DNA of 64,000 nucleotides from Streptomyces xinghaiensis S187 (GCF_000220705.2 NZ_CP023202.1:3038001-3102000); one strand, 5' to 3'. Numbered from the stretch's first letter, positions 33,013 to 42,242 are shown. Numbers and translations: made by a program. The notes: generated from the sequence alone by a model not told the origin.

Positions 33013-34110
33013 TCACACCCCGGCGTAGGAGTGCTTGCCGGTGACGAAGATGTTGACGCCGTAGTAGTTGAAGAGGAAGCAGGCGAAGGCCGCCAGCGCG
33101 ATGTATGCGGCCTTCCGGCCCTTCCAGCCGGCCGTGGCGCGGGCGTGCAGATAGCCGGCGTAGGCCACCCAGGTGATGAAGGACCAGACCTCCTTGGGGT
33201 CCCAGCCCCAGTAGCGGCCCCAGGCGGCCTCGGCCCAGATGGCGCCCGCGATGATCGTGAAGGTCCAGAGCGGGAAGACCAGCGCGTTGACGCGGTACGC
33301 GAACTTGTCGAGCGTGGCGGCCGCGGGGAGCCGGCTCAGCACCGAGTCGGCGAAGGCGCCGGGCTGCTTGCCCTCCGGGGCCGCCAGCTTGGCCTCGTAA
33401 CGGTCGCGGAAGAGGAAGAGCACCGTGGCGACGGCACCGAGGTAGAACACCCCGCCGGAGATGATCGCGCAGGAGACGTGGATCCACAGCCAGTACGAGT
33501 CCAGGGCCGGGACGAGCTGGTCGCTCTCCGTGTAGAGCACGGAGACGGCGAGGCCGAGGTCGAGCAGCACGGTCGTGACCAGCGGCAGGCCGAGCCAGCG
33601 CACCGGCTTCTTCGCGAGGAGCAGCGCGAGGTAGGAGCCGACCACGACCATCGAGAAGGTCGTGGAGAACTCGTACATGTTGCCCCAGGGGGCGCGCTCC
33701 ACGGACAGGGCGCGGGTCAGCACCCCGCCGGCGTGCAGCAGGAACGCGAGGGTGGTGAGCGACACGGCGATCCGGCCGTAGAGGTCGCCGCCCTCGTCAC
33801 CGCCCGCCGCGCCCGGCCCGTCGGGCACGTCCCGGCTGCCGGCCGCGCCCCGGGTCACGACCCGGGGGCGCTCCAGCACGGTGGTGCCGCCCCGGCCGGT
33901 GACCTGGACGGCGGGCGCGGACGCGGCCCCGGCCTGCCCGGCGGGCCTCTCGGTCAGCGCGGCGGCCGTGCGGCCGACCTTGCTGCGGCCGCCCAGCACC
34001 CACTCCGCCAGGTGGGCGCCGAAGGCCAGGACGTAGACGGCCATCGCGGAGTAGATCAGCACATTGCTGATGGTGGCCAGGTTCTCATTGGCTGCGGCTG
34101 CGAGGTTCAC
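33013..34110 (-). CDS. ccsB: Cytochrome c biogenesis protein CcsB (CcsA/ResC-type haem handler)
   Basis: A 365-residue polytopic protein of the System II (Ccs) haem-export and ligation machinery. The tryptophan-rich haem motif WGRYWGWDPKEVWSFITW lies in the C-terminal third between conserved histidine-bearing segments. About eight membrane spans, with a cytoplasmic Ala/Gly-rich linker between the first and second. It overlaps the resB gene by four bases (ATGA), so production is coupled. With ResB it forms the synthetase that joins haem to apocytochrome c on the outer membrane face. Confidence 0.94.
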   Translation of the reverse strand: MNLAAAANENLATISNVLIYSAMAVYVLAFGAHLAEWVLGGRSKVGRTAAALTERPAGQAGAASAPAVQVTGRGGTTVLERPRVVTRGAAGSRDVPDGPGAAGGDEGGDLYGRIAVSLTTLAFLLHAGGVLTRALSVERAPWGNMYEFSTTFSMVVVGSYLALLLAKKPVRWLGLPLVTTVLLDLGLAVSVLYTESDQLVPALDSYWLWIHVSCAIISGGVFYLGAVATVLFLFRDRYEAKLAAPEGKQPGAFADSVLSRLPAAATLDKFAYRVNALVFPLWTFTIIAGAIWAEAAWGRYWGWDPKEVWSFITWVAYAGYLHARATAGWKGRKAAYIALAAFACFLFNYYGVNIFVTGKHSYAGV

Positions 34111-35942
34111 GCGCGCGCTCCTTCGGCGGGACCATCGGGATCGGGTTTCTCACGGTCGTCGCCGGCTGGCTCTCCGGCGGCTGTCTCTTCGGCCGGCGTC
34201 CCGGCGGCTGTGTCTCCGTCCGGCGTCCCGGCGGCCGTGTCTCCGTCCGGCTCGGGTGCCGGCGGGGCCGTCTCCCGGAGGGCCACGGCCAGATCGGCCA
34301 GTTCCTCCGGCAGCCGGGCGGACTCGCTGCGGCCCAGCGCGGCCATCTCCACGACCGTGCCGGAGCCGTCCGCGGCCGGCCGCGCCCGGACCCACACCCG
34401 GCGCCGCTGGATGAAGAGGGAGGCCGCGAGTCCCAGCAGCGCCGCGACGGCGCCGCCCAGGGCCCAGCCCTTGCCGGGCTGGCTGGAGATCTGGAAGCTG
34501 GCCCACTCCTCGACGCGGTCGAAGGTCAGCGAGCCCTGGCCGTCGGGCAGTTGCACGGTCTCGCCGGGCCGCAGGAACTTCCGGTAGAGGTCGCCGTTCT
34601 CCTTGAACTGCTTCATCTTCCGGGTGTCGAGCTGGTAGACGTTCTGCGGGATGCCCGCGTCGACGCCGAGGCTGCCCATGAAGGCGTTGATCGACAGCAC
34701 CGGGTAGTCCAGCGCCGGGAAGGTGGAGTGCGGGCCCCGCACCTCGTCCAGTGCGAAGGTCGGCAGGAAGCGGCCCTGGAAGCCGAGCTGGGTCTTCTCG
34801 CCGTCCTTGTCGCGGGCGTCGGGCACCTTGATGACCCCGACGGAGGTGTTGTTGGTGTCCTGCGGCAGGAAGGGCACCGGCCCGCGGTAGGCGATGTCGC
34901 CCTGGCCGTCCTTGACGGTGACGACGGGCGCGTAGCCGTAGCCGATCAGATAGACCTTGGTGCCGTCGACCTCCAGCGGATGGTTGACCTCGATGCTGCC
35001 CTTCGTCTCCGCGCCGTCCGCGCCCTTCCAGTGGGTGACGTCGGCGCGGAAGGTGCGCGGGGTGCCGTTCTGCGGGCCGCCGCGCTCGAAGGTGGCCTCG
35101 AAGTCGTCCAGCCGGAAACCGAACGGGGTGAGCTCGTCGGTGTCGTAGAGGCTCGCGGCGCGGAAGTCGTCGTACTGGGGAAGGGTGTTGGTGAAGCCGT
35201 CGCCCTTGACGATCAGCTTGCCGCCCTCGGCCTTCCACAGGCTGCCCGCCGCGAAGGCGATGAGCATCACGATCAGCGCGATGTGGAAGACGAGGTTCCC
35301 CGCCTCCCGCAGATAGCCCTTCTCGGCGGCGGCGGTGTCCCCGCCGCGCCACGCGCGGAAGCGCCGCCGGCGCAGCGTCCGGTGGGCGGCGTCCAGCACC
35401 TCCTCCGGCGCGGCGGACGTCCGCCAGGTCGTGTACGCGGGGAGCCGGGTGAGGCGGCTCGGGCCGGCCGGCGGGCGGCCGCGGAGCTGGCCGGCGAACT
35501 GCCAGGTACGCGGCACGATGCAGCCGATGAGGGAGATGAACAGCAGGATGTAGATCGCCGAGAACCACACCGAGCTGTAGACGTGGAACAGGCCGAGCTT
35601 GTCGTAGAGCGGCGCCAGCGTCTCGTTCTCGGCCCGGAACTCCTCGACCGCCATCGGGTCGACGCCGGTCTGCGGGATCAGCGAGCCGGGGATCGAGCCC
35701 AGCGACAGCAGGAACAGCAGCAGCAGCGCCACCCGCATCGAGGTGAGCTGCCGCCAGAACCAGCGGGCCCAGCCGATGACGCCCAGACCGGGCAGCGGGG
35801 CGCTCTCGTCGGGGGCGGTGGACAGCTGGGAGCCCGCCGCGCCGAGCCCGGAGGCCGCGGTGTCCGCCGCGGCCCCGGCCCGGGTATCGGCTCGGGTGCC
35901 GGCTCCGGTATCGGCTTCGGCGTTCTTCGTCGTCTCGGCCAT
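34107..35942 (-). CDS. resB: ResB-like cytochrome c biogenesis protein
   Basis: A 611-residue membrane protein of the Ccs1/ResB family. Three N-terminal membrane spans flank LLFLLSLGSIPGSLIPQ, a fourth follows a large extracytoplasmic domain, and the C-terminus is a charged cytoplasmic tail of Pro/Glu-rich repeats (DGDTAAGTP). Also visible is the NLVFHIALIVMLIAFAAGSLW span. It is the partner of the CcsB-type protein encoded directly downstream. The ccdA gene upstream is only four bases away, indicating a four-gene operon resA-ccdA-resB-ccsB. Confidence 0.94.
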   Translation of the reverse strand: MAETTKNAEADTGAGTRADTRAGAAADTAASGLGAAGSQLSTAPDESAPLPGLGVIGWARWFWRQLTSMRVALLLLFLLSLGSIPGSLIPQTGVDPMAVEEFRAENETLAPLYDKLGLFHVYSSVWFSAIYILLFISLIGCIVPRTWQFAGQLRGRPPAGPSRLTRLPAYTTWRTSAAPEEVLDAAHRTLRRRRFRAWRGGDTAAAEKGYLREAGNLVFHIALIVMLIAFAAGSLWKAEGGKLIVKGDGFTNTLPQYDDFRAASLYDTDELTPFGFRLDDFEATFERGGPQNGTPRTFRADVTHWKGADGAETKGSIEVNHPLEVDGTKVYLIGYGYAPVVTVKDGQGDIAYRGPVPFLPQDTNNTSVGVIKVPDARDKDGEKTQLGFQGRFLPTFALDEVRGPHSTFPALDYPVLSINAFMGSLGVDAGIPQNVYQLDTRKMKQFKENGDLYRKFLRPGETVQLPDGQGSLTFDRVEEWASFQISSQPGKGWALGGAVAALLGLAASLFIQRRRVWVRARPAADGSGTVVEMAALGRSESARLPEELADLAVALRETAPPAPEPDGDTAAGTPDGDTAAGTPAEETAAGEPAGDDREKPDPDGPAEGARA

Positions 35943-35945
35943 GGA

Positions 35946-36728
35946 TCAGATTCCCGGGGTGAAGGTGGAGGACCAGACCTGGAGGCCGCCGATCAGACGG
36001 TCCCAGACGCCCGTGACGAGCAGCAGGCCGACGGCGATCATCATCAGGCCGCCCGCCCGCATCACCCACACATAGTGCAGCTTGACCCAGGAGAAGGCGC
36101 CGAGCGCCCGCCGGAACGCGACCGCGGCCAGCAGGAACGGCACCCCCAGACCGATGCAGTACGCGACGGTGAGCAGCGCGCCGCGGGCGGCGCTGGCCTC
36201 GTTGAAGGCGAGGGTGTTGACGGCGGCGAGGGTCGGGCCGATGCACGGCGTCCAGCCGATGCCGAAGAGCACCCCCAGCAGGGGCGCCCCGGCCAGGCCC
36301 ATCGCGGGTCTGCGGTGGAAGCGGAACTCGCGCTGGGTGAAGCCGCCGAGCACGCCCATGAAGGCGAGGCCCATCACGATGGTGAGGGCGCCGAGGACCT
36401 TGGTGATCGTCTCCCGGTACTCCTCCAGCGTGAAGCCGAAGTTCCCAAAGAGGGCGCCGTAGGAGACGAAGACGGCGGTGAAGCCGAGGATGAACAGCGA
36501 GGCGCCGGCCGCCATCCGCCCCTTGCGGGCCTCGGCCAGATCGCTGCCGCTGACGCCGGTGACATAGCTGAGGTAGCCCGGCACCAGGGGCAGCACGCAG
36601 GGGGAGAAGAAGGAGACCAGCCCGGCGAGCACGGCGATCGGCAGGGCGAGCAGCAGGGCCCCGCTGAGCACGGTCTGGTTGAACGTCTCCGCGGCGATGG
36701 ACATCTCCGCGGTGTGGAGCGTCGTCAC
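35946..36728 (-). CDS. ccdA: CcdA-type thiol-disulfide transmembrane carrier
   Basis: A 260-residue protein with six membrane spans that would pass electrons from cytoplasmic thioredoxin to the outer thioredoxin-like protein. The two cysteines are in SFFSPCVLPLVPGYLSY and FGIGWTPCIGPTLAA, the hallmark PCxxP and TPCxGP motifs. It lies four bases after the ResA gene and before resB in the same orientation, the standard cytochrome c operon order. Confidence 0.94.
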   Translation of the reverse strand: MTTLHTAEMSIAAETFNQTVLSGALLLALPIAVLAGLVSFFSPCVLPLVPGYLSYVTGVSGSDLAEARKGRMAAGASLFILGFTAVFVSYGALFGNFGFTLEEYRETITKVLGALTIVMGLAFMGVLGGFTQREFRFHRRPAMGLAGAPLLGVLFGIGWTPCIGPTLAAVNTLAFNEASAARGALLTVAYCIGLGVPFLLAAVAFRRALGAFSWVKLHYVWVMRAGGLMMIAVGLLLVTGVWDRLIGGLQVWSSTFTPGI

Positions 36729-36732
36729 GGAA

Positions 36733-37350
36733 TCACTTCTCCGCGATCAGCGGTTCGATCATCTCGCGCAGCTCGTCCTCGCCCAGCGGCTTGAGCGCAC
36801 GGGCGGCGATCTTCCCCTCCCGGTCGATGACCAGCGTGGACGGGATGGCCTTGGGGTTGAGGCTGCCCTTGGGGAAGCGGAGCATGAGCTTGCCGACCGG
36901 GTCGTAGAGACTCGGATACGGCACCTCGAACTCCTCCTCGAACTTTCTCGCCGGGGTGATGTTCGGGTCGCGGGTGTTGATGCCGAGGAAGCGGACGCCC
37001 TCGTCCTTCGTGTCGTTCGCGACCTTCACCAGGTGCGGCATCTCGGCCCGGCAGGGGGCGCACCAGGAGCCCCAGACGTTGACGACCACGACCTCGCCGT
37101 TGTAGTCGGCGAGCGCGGCCCGCCCGCCGTCCACCGTCTCACCGGACAGGTCGGGCGCCTTCTGCCGGTCGCCCTGCGCCGCGCGGTCGATGCCGCCGTC
37201 GCCCGCGACGAAGCCCGTGTTGCCCGAGCCCTCGGACGTCTCTCCGCCCCCGCAGGCCGTCAGCAGCAGCATTCCGGCCGCGGCGGCGGCTGCGAGAGCG
37301 GCGGTGCGGCGGCGGGACGTGCGGCCTCGGGGGGTGTGGCAGGCACTCAT
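36733..37350 (-). CDS. resA: ResA/TlpA-like thioredoxin lipoprotein
   Basis: A 205-residue exported thioredoxin-fold protein. Signal with lipobox LLLTACGGG, then a Gly/Ser linker, then the redox site WGSWCAPCRAEMP and the cis-proline region NPKAIPSTLVIDREGKI. It would reduce the haem-binding cysteines of apocytochrome c, receiving electrons from CcdA encoded next to it. The ATG at 37350 is preferred; an upstream in-frame start adds 18 residues without signal character. Confidence 0.93.
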   Translation of the reverse strand: MSACHTPRGRTSRRRTAALAAAAAAGMLLLTACGGGETSEGSGNTGFVAGDGGIDRAAQGDRQKAPDLSGETVDGGRAALADYNGEVVVVNVWGSWCAPCRAEMPHLVKVANDTKDEGVRFLGINTRDPNITPARKFEEEFEVPYPSLYDPVGKLMLRFPKGSLNPKAIPSTLVIDREGKIAARALKPLGEDELREMIEPLIAEK

Positions 37351-37460
37351 GTGAAAAGTTTCGCATGACCGATTGGCCGATCTTCCGCACCCCCCTGCCC
37401 GCACCCCGCCCGCGCCCCGCCCGCCCGGAAACCGCCGGGGGCCGGGGCCCCGGAGCCCTC

Positions 37461-38192
37461 TCAGGCGCCGAAGCCCTTGGCGCCCTTGACCGGTTTGGCG
37501 CCCGCGAGCAGATGCGCCGGGACGAGGTCCCGGGCCGGCTCGGTGTAGCCGACCGAGACGATCCGGTCACCCTGGAAGGTGAACGTGGTCAGGCTCGCCA
37601 GGGTGCACTGCCGCTTGCGCGGGTCGTGCCAGAGCCGCCGCTTCTCGACGAAGCTGCGCACCGTCCAGATCGGCAGCTGGTGGCTGACCGCCAGCGCCTC
37701 GTGCCCCCGCGCGGCATCGCGGGCGGCGTGCAGCGCCGCCATCATCCGGACGACCTGCTCGACGTACGGCTCGCCCCAGGAGGGCCGGAACGGATTGGTC
37801 AGGTGCCGCCAGTTGGCGGGGCGGCGCAGCGCGCCGTCCCCGACGCCGAAGGTCTTGCCCTCGAAGACGTTGGCCGCCTCGATCAGCCGTTCGTCGGTGG
37901 CGACGGTCAGCGCGTGCGCCTTGGCGACGGGTCCGGCGGTCTCCTGGGCCCGCTCCAGCGGGGAGGAGACGACATGGGTGAGGTCGCGGCCGGCGAGGTG
38001 TTCGGCCACCCGTTCGGCCATCTTCCGGCCGAGCTCGGAGAGGTGGTAACCGGCCCGGCGCCCGTAGAGCACGCCGTCCGGGTTGTGCACCTCGCCGTGG
38101 CGCATCAGATGGACGACGGTGATCTCGTCGCCGCCCGCCGGGCCGCCGCCGGAGCCACTGCCGCCGCCGGCGCTGCCGTTGCTGGCTGCCAT
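37461..38192 (-). CDS. Histidine phosphatase (phosphoglycerate mutase-like)
   Basis: A 243-residue histidine phosphatase. The catalytic motif VVHLMRHGEVHNP and the second-site SSPLERAQETAGPVAK, with ALAVSHQLPIWTVRSF later, show a complete active site. An N-terminal Gly/Ser-rich stretch of about 22 residues is extra. The ATG at 38192 is used (GAAGGGGAG nine bases ahead); an alternative ATG at 38249 overlaps the hemL stop as TGATG and would suit coupling. Placed between hemL and the cytochrome c operon; substrate unknown. Confidence 0.9.
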   Translation of the reverse strand: MAASNGSAGGGSGSGGGPAGGDEITVVHLMRHGEVHNPDGVLYGRRAGYHLSELGRKMAERVAEHLAGRDLTHVVSSPLERAQETAGPVAKAHALTVATDERLIEAANVFEGKTFGVGDGALRRPANWRHLTNPFRPSWGEPYVEQVVRMMAALHAARDAARGHEALAVSHQLPIWTVRSFVEKRRLWHDPRKRQCTLASLTTFTFQGDRIVSVGYTEPARDLVPAHLLAGAKPVKGAKGFGA

Positions 38193-38248
38193 CCCGTTCC
38201 GCTCCCCTTCCGCTCTCCCGTTCCGTTCCCGTCCGCCCGGACCGGCCA

Positions 38249-39568
38249 TCACGCATCCGCCCCCGGGGCCGCCGCGGCGGCGGCGCGGGCCGCGGCCGGC
38301 AGCGCGGCCGCGATGCGCTCCACCGCGGCCCCGTCGTGCGCCGTGGAGACGAACCACGACTCGAAGGCCGACGGCGGGAGGTACACCCCGTGCGCGAGCA
38401 TCGCGTGGAAGAAGGCGGTGAACCGGTGGACGGCCTGGGTCTTCGCCGTCGCGTAGTCCGTCACGGCCTCGTCGGTGAAGAAGACGGAGAACATGCTGCC
38501 CGCGGTCTGCAGCCGGTGCGCGACGCCCTCCTTGGCCAGCGCCTCCGTCACCAGCGTCCGCACCTCGGCGGAGACCGCGTCGAGCGTCTCGTACGCGGCG
38601 TCGTCCAGCAGCCGCAGCTGCGCGACGCCGGCGGCGGTGGCGACCGGGTTACCGGAGAGGGTGCCCGCCTGGTAGACGGGGCCCGCCGGGGCGAGCGCCG
38701 CCATGACGTCGGCCCGGCCGCCGAAGGCCGCCGCCGGGAAGCCGCCGCCCATGACCTTGCCGAAGGTCATCAGGTCCGGCCGCACCCCGTCGAGGCCGTA
38801 CCAGCCGGCCTTCGAGACCCGGAAGCCGGTCATGACCTCGTCCGAGACGTACAGCGCGCCGTTCTCCCGGCAGAGGTCGGCCAGCCCCTGGTTGAAGCCG
38901 GGCCGCGGCGGGACGACGCCCATGTTGCCCGGGGACGCCTCGGTGATCACGCAGGCGATCTGCTCCGGGTGGGCGGCGAACGCGGCCCGCACGGCGTCCA
39001 GGTCGTTGTACGGCAGCACGATCGTGTCGCCCGCCTGCGCGCCCGTCACCCCGGGGGTGTCCGGCAGCCCGAAGGTCGCCACCCCGGAGCCGGCCGAGGC
39101 CAGCAGCGCGTCCACGTGCCCGTGGTAGCAGCCGGCGAACTTGACCACCTTGGCGCGGCCGGTGAAGCCGCGGGCCAGCCGGATCGCGGACATCGTCGCC
39201 TCGGTCCCGGAGGACACCAGCCGCACCTGCTCCACGGGCGCCACCCGGGCCACGATCTCCTCGGCGAGCTCGACCTCGCCCGCCCCGGGCGTGCCGAAGG
39301 ACGTACCGCGCGCGACCGCCGCCCGTACGGCCTCCTGAACCCCGGGGTGCGCGTGGCCCAGGATCATCGGACCCCAGGAGCACACCAGATCGACGTATTC
39401 GCGGCCATCGGCGTCGGTGAGGTACGGACCCGCACCGGACACCATGAACCGGGGCGTACCGCCCACGGCACCGAAGGCGCGGACCGGGGAATTCACACCA
39501 CCGGGTGTCACGGCGGCCGCGCGGTCGAAGAGCGCCTGCGAGACGGGAGCTTCATACGGAAAAGACAC
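38249..39568 (-). CDS. hemL: Glutamate-1-semialdehyde 2,1-aminomutase
   Basis: A 439-residue PLP enzyme making 5-aminolevulinate from glutamate-1-semialdehyde. The N-terminal TPGGVNSPVRAF, the aspartate in YVSDEVMTGFR (D243) and the PLP lysine K271 in LMTFGKVMGGGFPAAAF are all in place. The GTG at 39568 gives the usual beginning SFPYEAPVSQALFDRA; upstream in-frame codons encode unrelated arginine-rich sequence. AGGA lies five bases ahead. The neighbouring phosphatase and cytochrome c genes run in the same direction. Confidence 0.96.
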   Translation of the reverse strand: MSFPYEAPVSQALFDRAAAVTPGGVNSPVRAFGAVGGTPRFMVSGAGPYLTDADGREYVDLVCSWGPMILGHAHPGVQEAVRAAVARGTSFGTPGAGEVELAEEIVARVAPVEQVRLVSSGTEATMSAIRLARGFTGRAKVVKFAGCYHGHVDALLASAGSGVATFGLPDTPGVTGAQAGDTIVLPYNDLDAVRAAFAAHPEQIACVITEASPGNMGVVPPRPGFNQGLADLCRENGALYVSDEVMTGFRVSKAGWYGLDGVRPDLMTFGKVMGGGFPAAAFGGRADVMAALAPAGPVYQAGTLSGNPVATAAGVAQLRLLDDAAYETLDAVSAEVRTLVTEALAKEGVAHRLQTAGSMFSVFFTDEAVTDYATAKTQAVHRFTAFFHAMLAHGVYLPPSAFESWFVSTAHDGAAVERIAAALPAAARAAAAAAPGADA

Positions 39569-39841
39569 GTTGATCCTGACCTGCGGGTACGTAGGTGGGG
39601 GACGGCGGCGGCCGCGCCCGGCTGACAAAGGTGCGGGACTTTCCTCCGACACTGAGACGAGACCTTCAGCCGTCCGTACGTCTGCGAGACTGGGGCATGC
39701 AGGAGTAAGTCACACAAGCCATGGTCTCAGAGCCCCGCAGGATCGTGTGCGGCCGGGCGTTTCGGCCGCCGGTCGCTGGGGATGTCTCTGAGACGATGAT
39801 CGGGTTGCGCGGCCTGTGCCGCGACTTATCGGGTGGAGACT

Positions 39842-40423
39842 ATGCATCGCGGTGGCGGACTGGGCGAGGGGACCGACGACCTGGACCCCGAGCGCGCCCG
39901 CGCCTCCCGTGCGGCCCGCCGGGGGAGGGGCCGGCACCGGGGCGAGCGTGATCCCGAGGCACCGAGGGGGAGCAGGAGTGGCCGCGTGGGGGTGACCTAC
40001 AAGTACTTCGGGGCGCCCGACGGAGCGACCGCCGCCCGCGTCCCGGTCTCCATGCGCCCGGAGGAACTCGGCGGCGACGAGCTCGGCATGGGCGGCATGT
40101 TCACGAAGATCAAGCCGGAGACGATGGCCGCGATGGTCCTCACCGGCATCGAGGGCGTACCGCTGCACAAGGTCCCGCCGCTGGAACTGGTCGTCCTCCA
40201 CCCCGACTACGCCGTGGTCAAGCTGCCGGTGACGGCCGTCGACCCGCTGCGCGGGGTCGGCGAGGAGGCGGTGGGCGCGGCGGCCTTCATCTGGTCCACC
40301 GTCCCCGACCGCGGCGGCCCGCGCGACGCCTTCACCGTCTACCAGCTGCTCCACGAGTGGCAGGACTTCTCCGAACGCCTCCACCACGCGGGCCACCAGC
40401 CGTACTGCCTCGTCTGGCCCTGA
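39842..40423 (+). CDS. Conserved hypothetical protein
   Basis: A 193-residue soluble protein of a kind seen in streptomycetes near hemL, without a recognised domain. The N-terminal 50 residues are basic and disordered-looking; the conserved-looking core begins at VGVTYKYFGAPDG and ends QYCLVWP-like (HQPYCLVWP). Notable stretches are MRPEELGGDELGMGG and TVYQLLHEWQDFSERLH. No membrane segment or catalytic motif. GGTGGAG stands before the ATG at 39842; a GTG at the VGVTYKY position is an alternative start. Divergent from hemL. Confidence 0.75.
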   Translation: MHRGGGLGEGTDDLDPERARASRAARRGRGRHRGERDPEAPRGSRSGRVGVTYKYFGAPDGATAARVPVSMRPEELGGDELGMGGMFTKIKPETMAAMVLTGIEGVPLHKVPPLELVVLHPDYAVVKLPVTAVDPLRGVGEEAVGAAAFIWSTVPDRGGPRDAFTVYQLLHEWQDFSERLHHAGHQPYCLVWP

Positions 40424-40533
40424 GCCGGGGTTTCCCGCGGACCGACCGGGGCTTCCGTGCTCCCCCTCGTCATGCGCCGGGAGGGGCCGTCAGGCCGCCG
40501 GGCCGCGCTGAGGGCCCACTACGATCAGCCGCC

Positions 40534-41427
40534 ATGGACTGGCTGGAGCGGATCGCGAAGCTGAGACAGTGGACCAAGGGCGGAACGCGCGCTCCGCACA
40601 AACCGCTGCTGCTCCTGTACGCCCTCGGCCGGTTCCAGGAGGACGCCGACGGCGGTCTGCGCTACACCGCGGTGGAACAGGACCTGCAGCGACTGCTGAC
40701 CGAGTACGGCCCGCCCCACCGGACGACACCCGCCTACCCGTTCCACCACTTGACCGGCGACGGCGTATGGGAAGTCCGCACCGATCGCGGACCGGGCAGC
40801 CCCGGCAGCGGGGTGCGAGACCTCCGCGGGACGGGCGCCACCGGACAGCTCGCGCCGGACCTGAGAGCGGCCCTGCGACGTGAACCGGACCTGCTCGGCA
40901 GAATCGCGCGCTTGCTGCTCGACCTCCACTTCCCACCCTCTCTGCACGGCGAACTGTGCGAAGCCGTCGGCCTGGACCTGGAGCCGGCGGAGGCCGAGCA
41001 GTTGCCGGCGGTGCGCAGGCAGCGGGACCGGAGGATGCGGCAACTGGTGCTGACCGCCTACGAGTACCGGTGCGCCTTCTGCGGATACGACGGCAGGATC
41101 GGCGCGGTACCGGTCGGGCTGGAGGCCGCCCACGTGCGCTGGTGGGCGTTCGGCGGACCCGACGAGACGGACAACGGGCTGTGCCTGTGCTCGCTGCACC
41201 ACAAGCTCTTCGACAAGGGAGTGCTCGGCGTGGGATACGACCAGCGCATCCTCGTCTCACAACGCTTCGTCGGCCACAGCCCCGCCGCCCGCGAGCACGT
41301 CATAGCGCTCGCGGGACGCCCGCTCATCGCCCCACAGCCCGGCTCGCGCCCTCCTGCCGCAGCTCACCGCGACTGGCACACCCGACAGGTCTTCCACGGC
41401 GCACCACGCCCGGCCACGGCCGCCTGA
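40534..41427 (+). CDS. Phosphorothioate-DNA-type HNH restriction endonuclease
   Basis: A 297-residue type IV restriction-like nuclease. The N-terminal sulfur-binding-domain signature is IAKLRQWTKGGTRAPHKPLL followed by LLLYALGRFQ, as in ScoMcrA/SprMcrA proteins that recognise phosphorothioate-modified DNA. The C-terminal HNH domain has CAFCGYD (C180, C183), LEAAHVRWWAFGGPD (H200), DNGLCLCSLHHKLFD (N214, H222/H223). All key residues seem present. No dnd modification genes occur in the window, consistent with a defence enzyme against foreign modified DNA. It lies alone between a conserved hypothetical gene and a TetR gene. Confidence 0.85.
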   Translation: MDWLERIAKLRQWTKGGTRAPHKPLLLLYALGRFQEDADGGLRYTAVEQDLQRLLTEYGPPHRTTPAYPFHHLTGDGVWEVRTDRGPGSPGSGVRDLRGTGATGQLAPDLRAALRREPDLLGRIARLLLDLHFPPSLHGELCEAVGLDLEPAEAEQLPAVRRQRDRRMRQLVLTAYEYRCAFCGYDGRIGAVPVGLEAAHVRWWAFGGPDETDNGLCLCSLHHKLFDKGVLGVGYDQRILVSQRFVGHSPAAREHVIALAGRPLIAPQPGSRPPAAAHRDWHTRQVFHGAPRPATAA

Positions 41428-41453
41428 CCCCGAAGCCGTCACGGCCGTCCCCG

Positions 41454-42023
41454 TCACGGCGCCGCCGCCGTCAGATAGCGCTGCACCGTCGGCGCGAGCC
41501 AGGACACGACCTCCTCGCGGGGCATCTCCGCCACCGGCGGCAGCCGCAGCACATAGCGGGTCAGCGCCATGCCGAGCATCTGGGAGGCCGTGAGTCCCGC
41601 GCGGACCGCGGCCTGGGCGGGGTCGGGGCAGACGGCGGCGACGACCGGGCCGAGCTGCTCCCGGAAGATCGCGCGGGTCCGCTCGGCGCCCGCCGCGTTG
41701 GTGACCCCGACGCGCAGGGTCGCCGTCATCACCTCGTCCTCCTCCCAGCGCTCCAGGAAGTGGGCGACGAGAACGGTGCCGATCTCCTCGCGCGGTACGG
41801 CGCCGAGGTCGGGGAGGCGGAGGTCGACGGCGGAGGAGGCCGCGGCGAACAGGCCCTCCTTGCTGCCGTAGTAGCGCATCACCATCGACGGGTCGATCCC
41901 CGCTTCCCGGGCGATGGCGCGGATGGTGGCCCGCTCGTACCCGTCGGCGGCGAAGCGCTCGCGGGCCGCGGCGAGGATCGCGTCGCGGGTGGCCTGGGAG
42001 CGGCGGGCGGGTGCGGGGTCCAT
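41454..42023 (-). CDS. TetR-family regulator, divergent to monooxygenase
   Basis: A 189-residue TetR regulator. The helix-turn-helix ATIRAIAREAGIDPSMVMRY is preceded by RRSQATRDAILAAARERFA. The C-terminal domain resembles the TetR_C (PF17920-like) group. The ATG at 42023 gives a standard N-terminus; longer in-frame sequence upstream belongs to the promoter region. It is divergent from a flavin monooxygenase, with paired inverted repeats between them, so it most likely represses that gene and itself. Confidence 0.9.
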   Translation of the reverse strand: MDPAPARRSQATRDAILAAARERFAADGYERATIRAIAREAGIDPSMVMRYYGSKEGLFAAASSAVDLRLPDLGAVPREEIGTVLVAHFLERWEEDEVMTATLRVGVTNAAGAERTRAIFREQLGPVVAAVCPDPAQAAVRAGLTASQMLGMALTRYVLRLPPVAEMPREEVVSWLAPTVQRYLTAAAP

Positions 42024-42142
42024 ACCGGTCAGCCTAGGCCCACGCCTGTGGGCCAACAGCCGTGGACCGACGGCCGCGCGCCGCAGCGGCACGCCAACGT
42101 CCGTGCGGAGCAGCGCTGTTGACCGTGCCGAGGCGCGCACCT

Positions 42143-42176
42143 ACGCTTGCCAACAAGCGTTGGCCAACAGACGTTG
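42143..42176. promoter_or_regulatory. Tandem operator-like palindromes between tetR and monooxygenase genes
   Basis: ACGCTTG-CCAA-CAAGCGT (42143-42160) is a perfect inverted repeat; GCCAAC-AAGC-GTTGGC (42149-42164) overlaps it, and CAAC-AGAC-GTTG (42165-42176) follows. A diverged CCAACGTCC copy is nearer the tetR gene. Confidence 0.7.
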
Positions 42177-42242
42177 ACATCATCGGCGGGCGCGGTCCCC
42201 CGCATCATGGGCGGAGACCCGCGCCGTTCCCGGGAGGCGGAT

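Noticed and set aside
34551..36794. Long plus-strand open frame antisense to resB and ccdA
   Set aside because: Shadow of the well-supported minus-strand genes; composition is typical of antisense frames in GC-rich DNA.
37351..37460. Upstream in-frame extension of the ResA lipoprotein
   Set aside because: It puts non-hydrophobic residues ahead of the signal peptide; the ATG at 37350 gives a normal lipoprotein signal.
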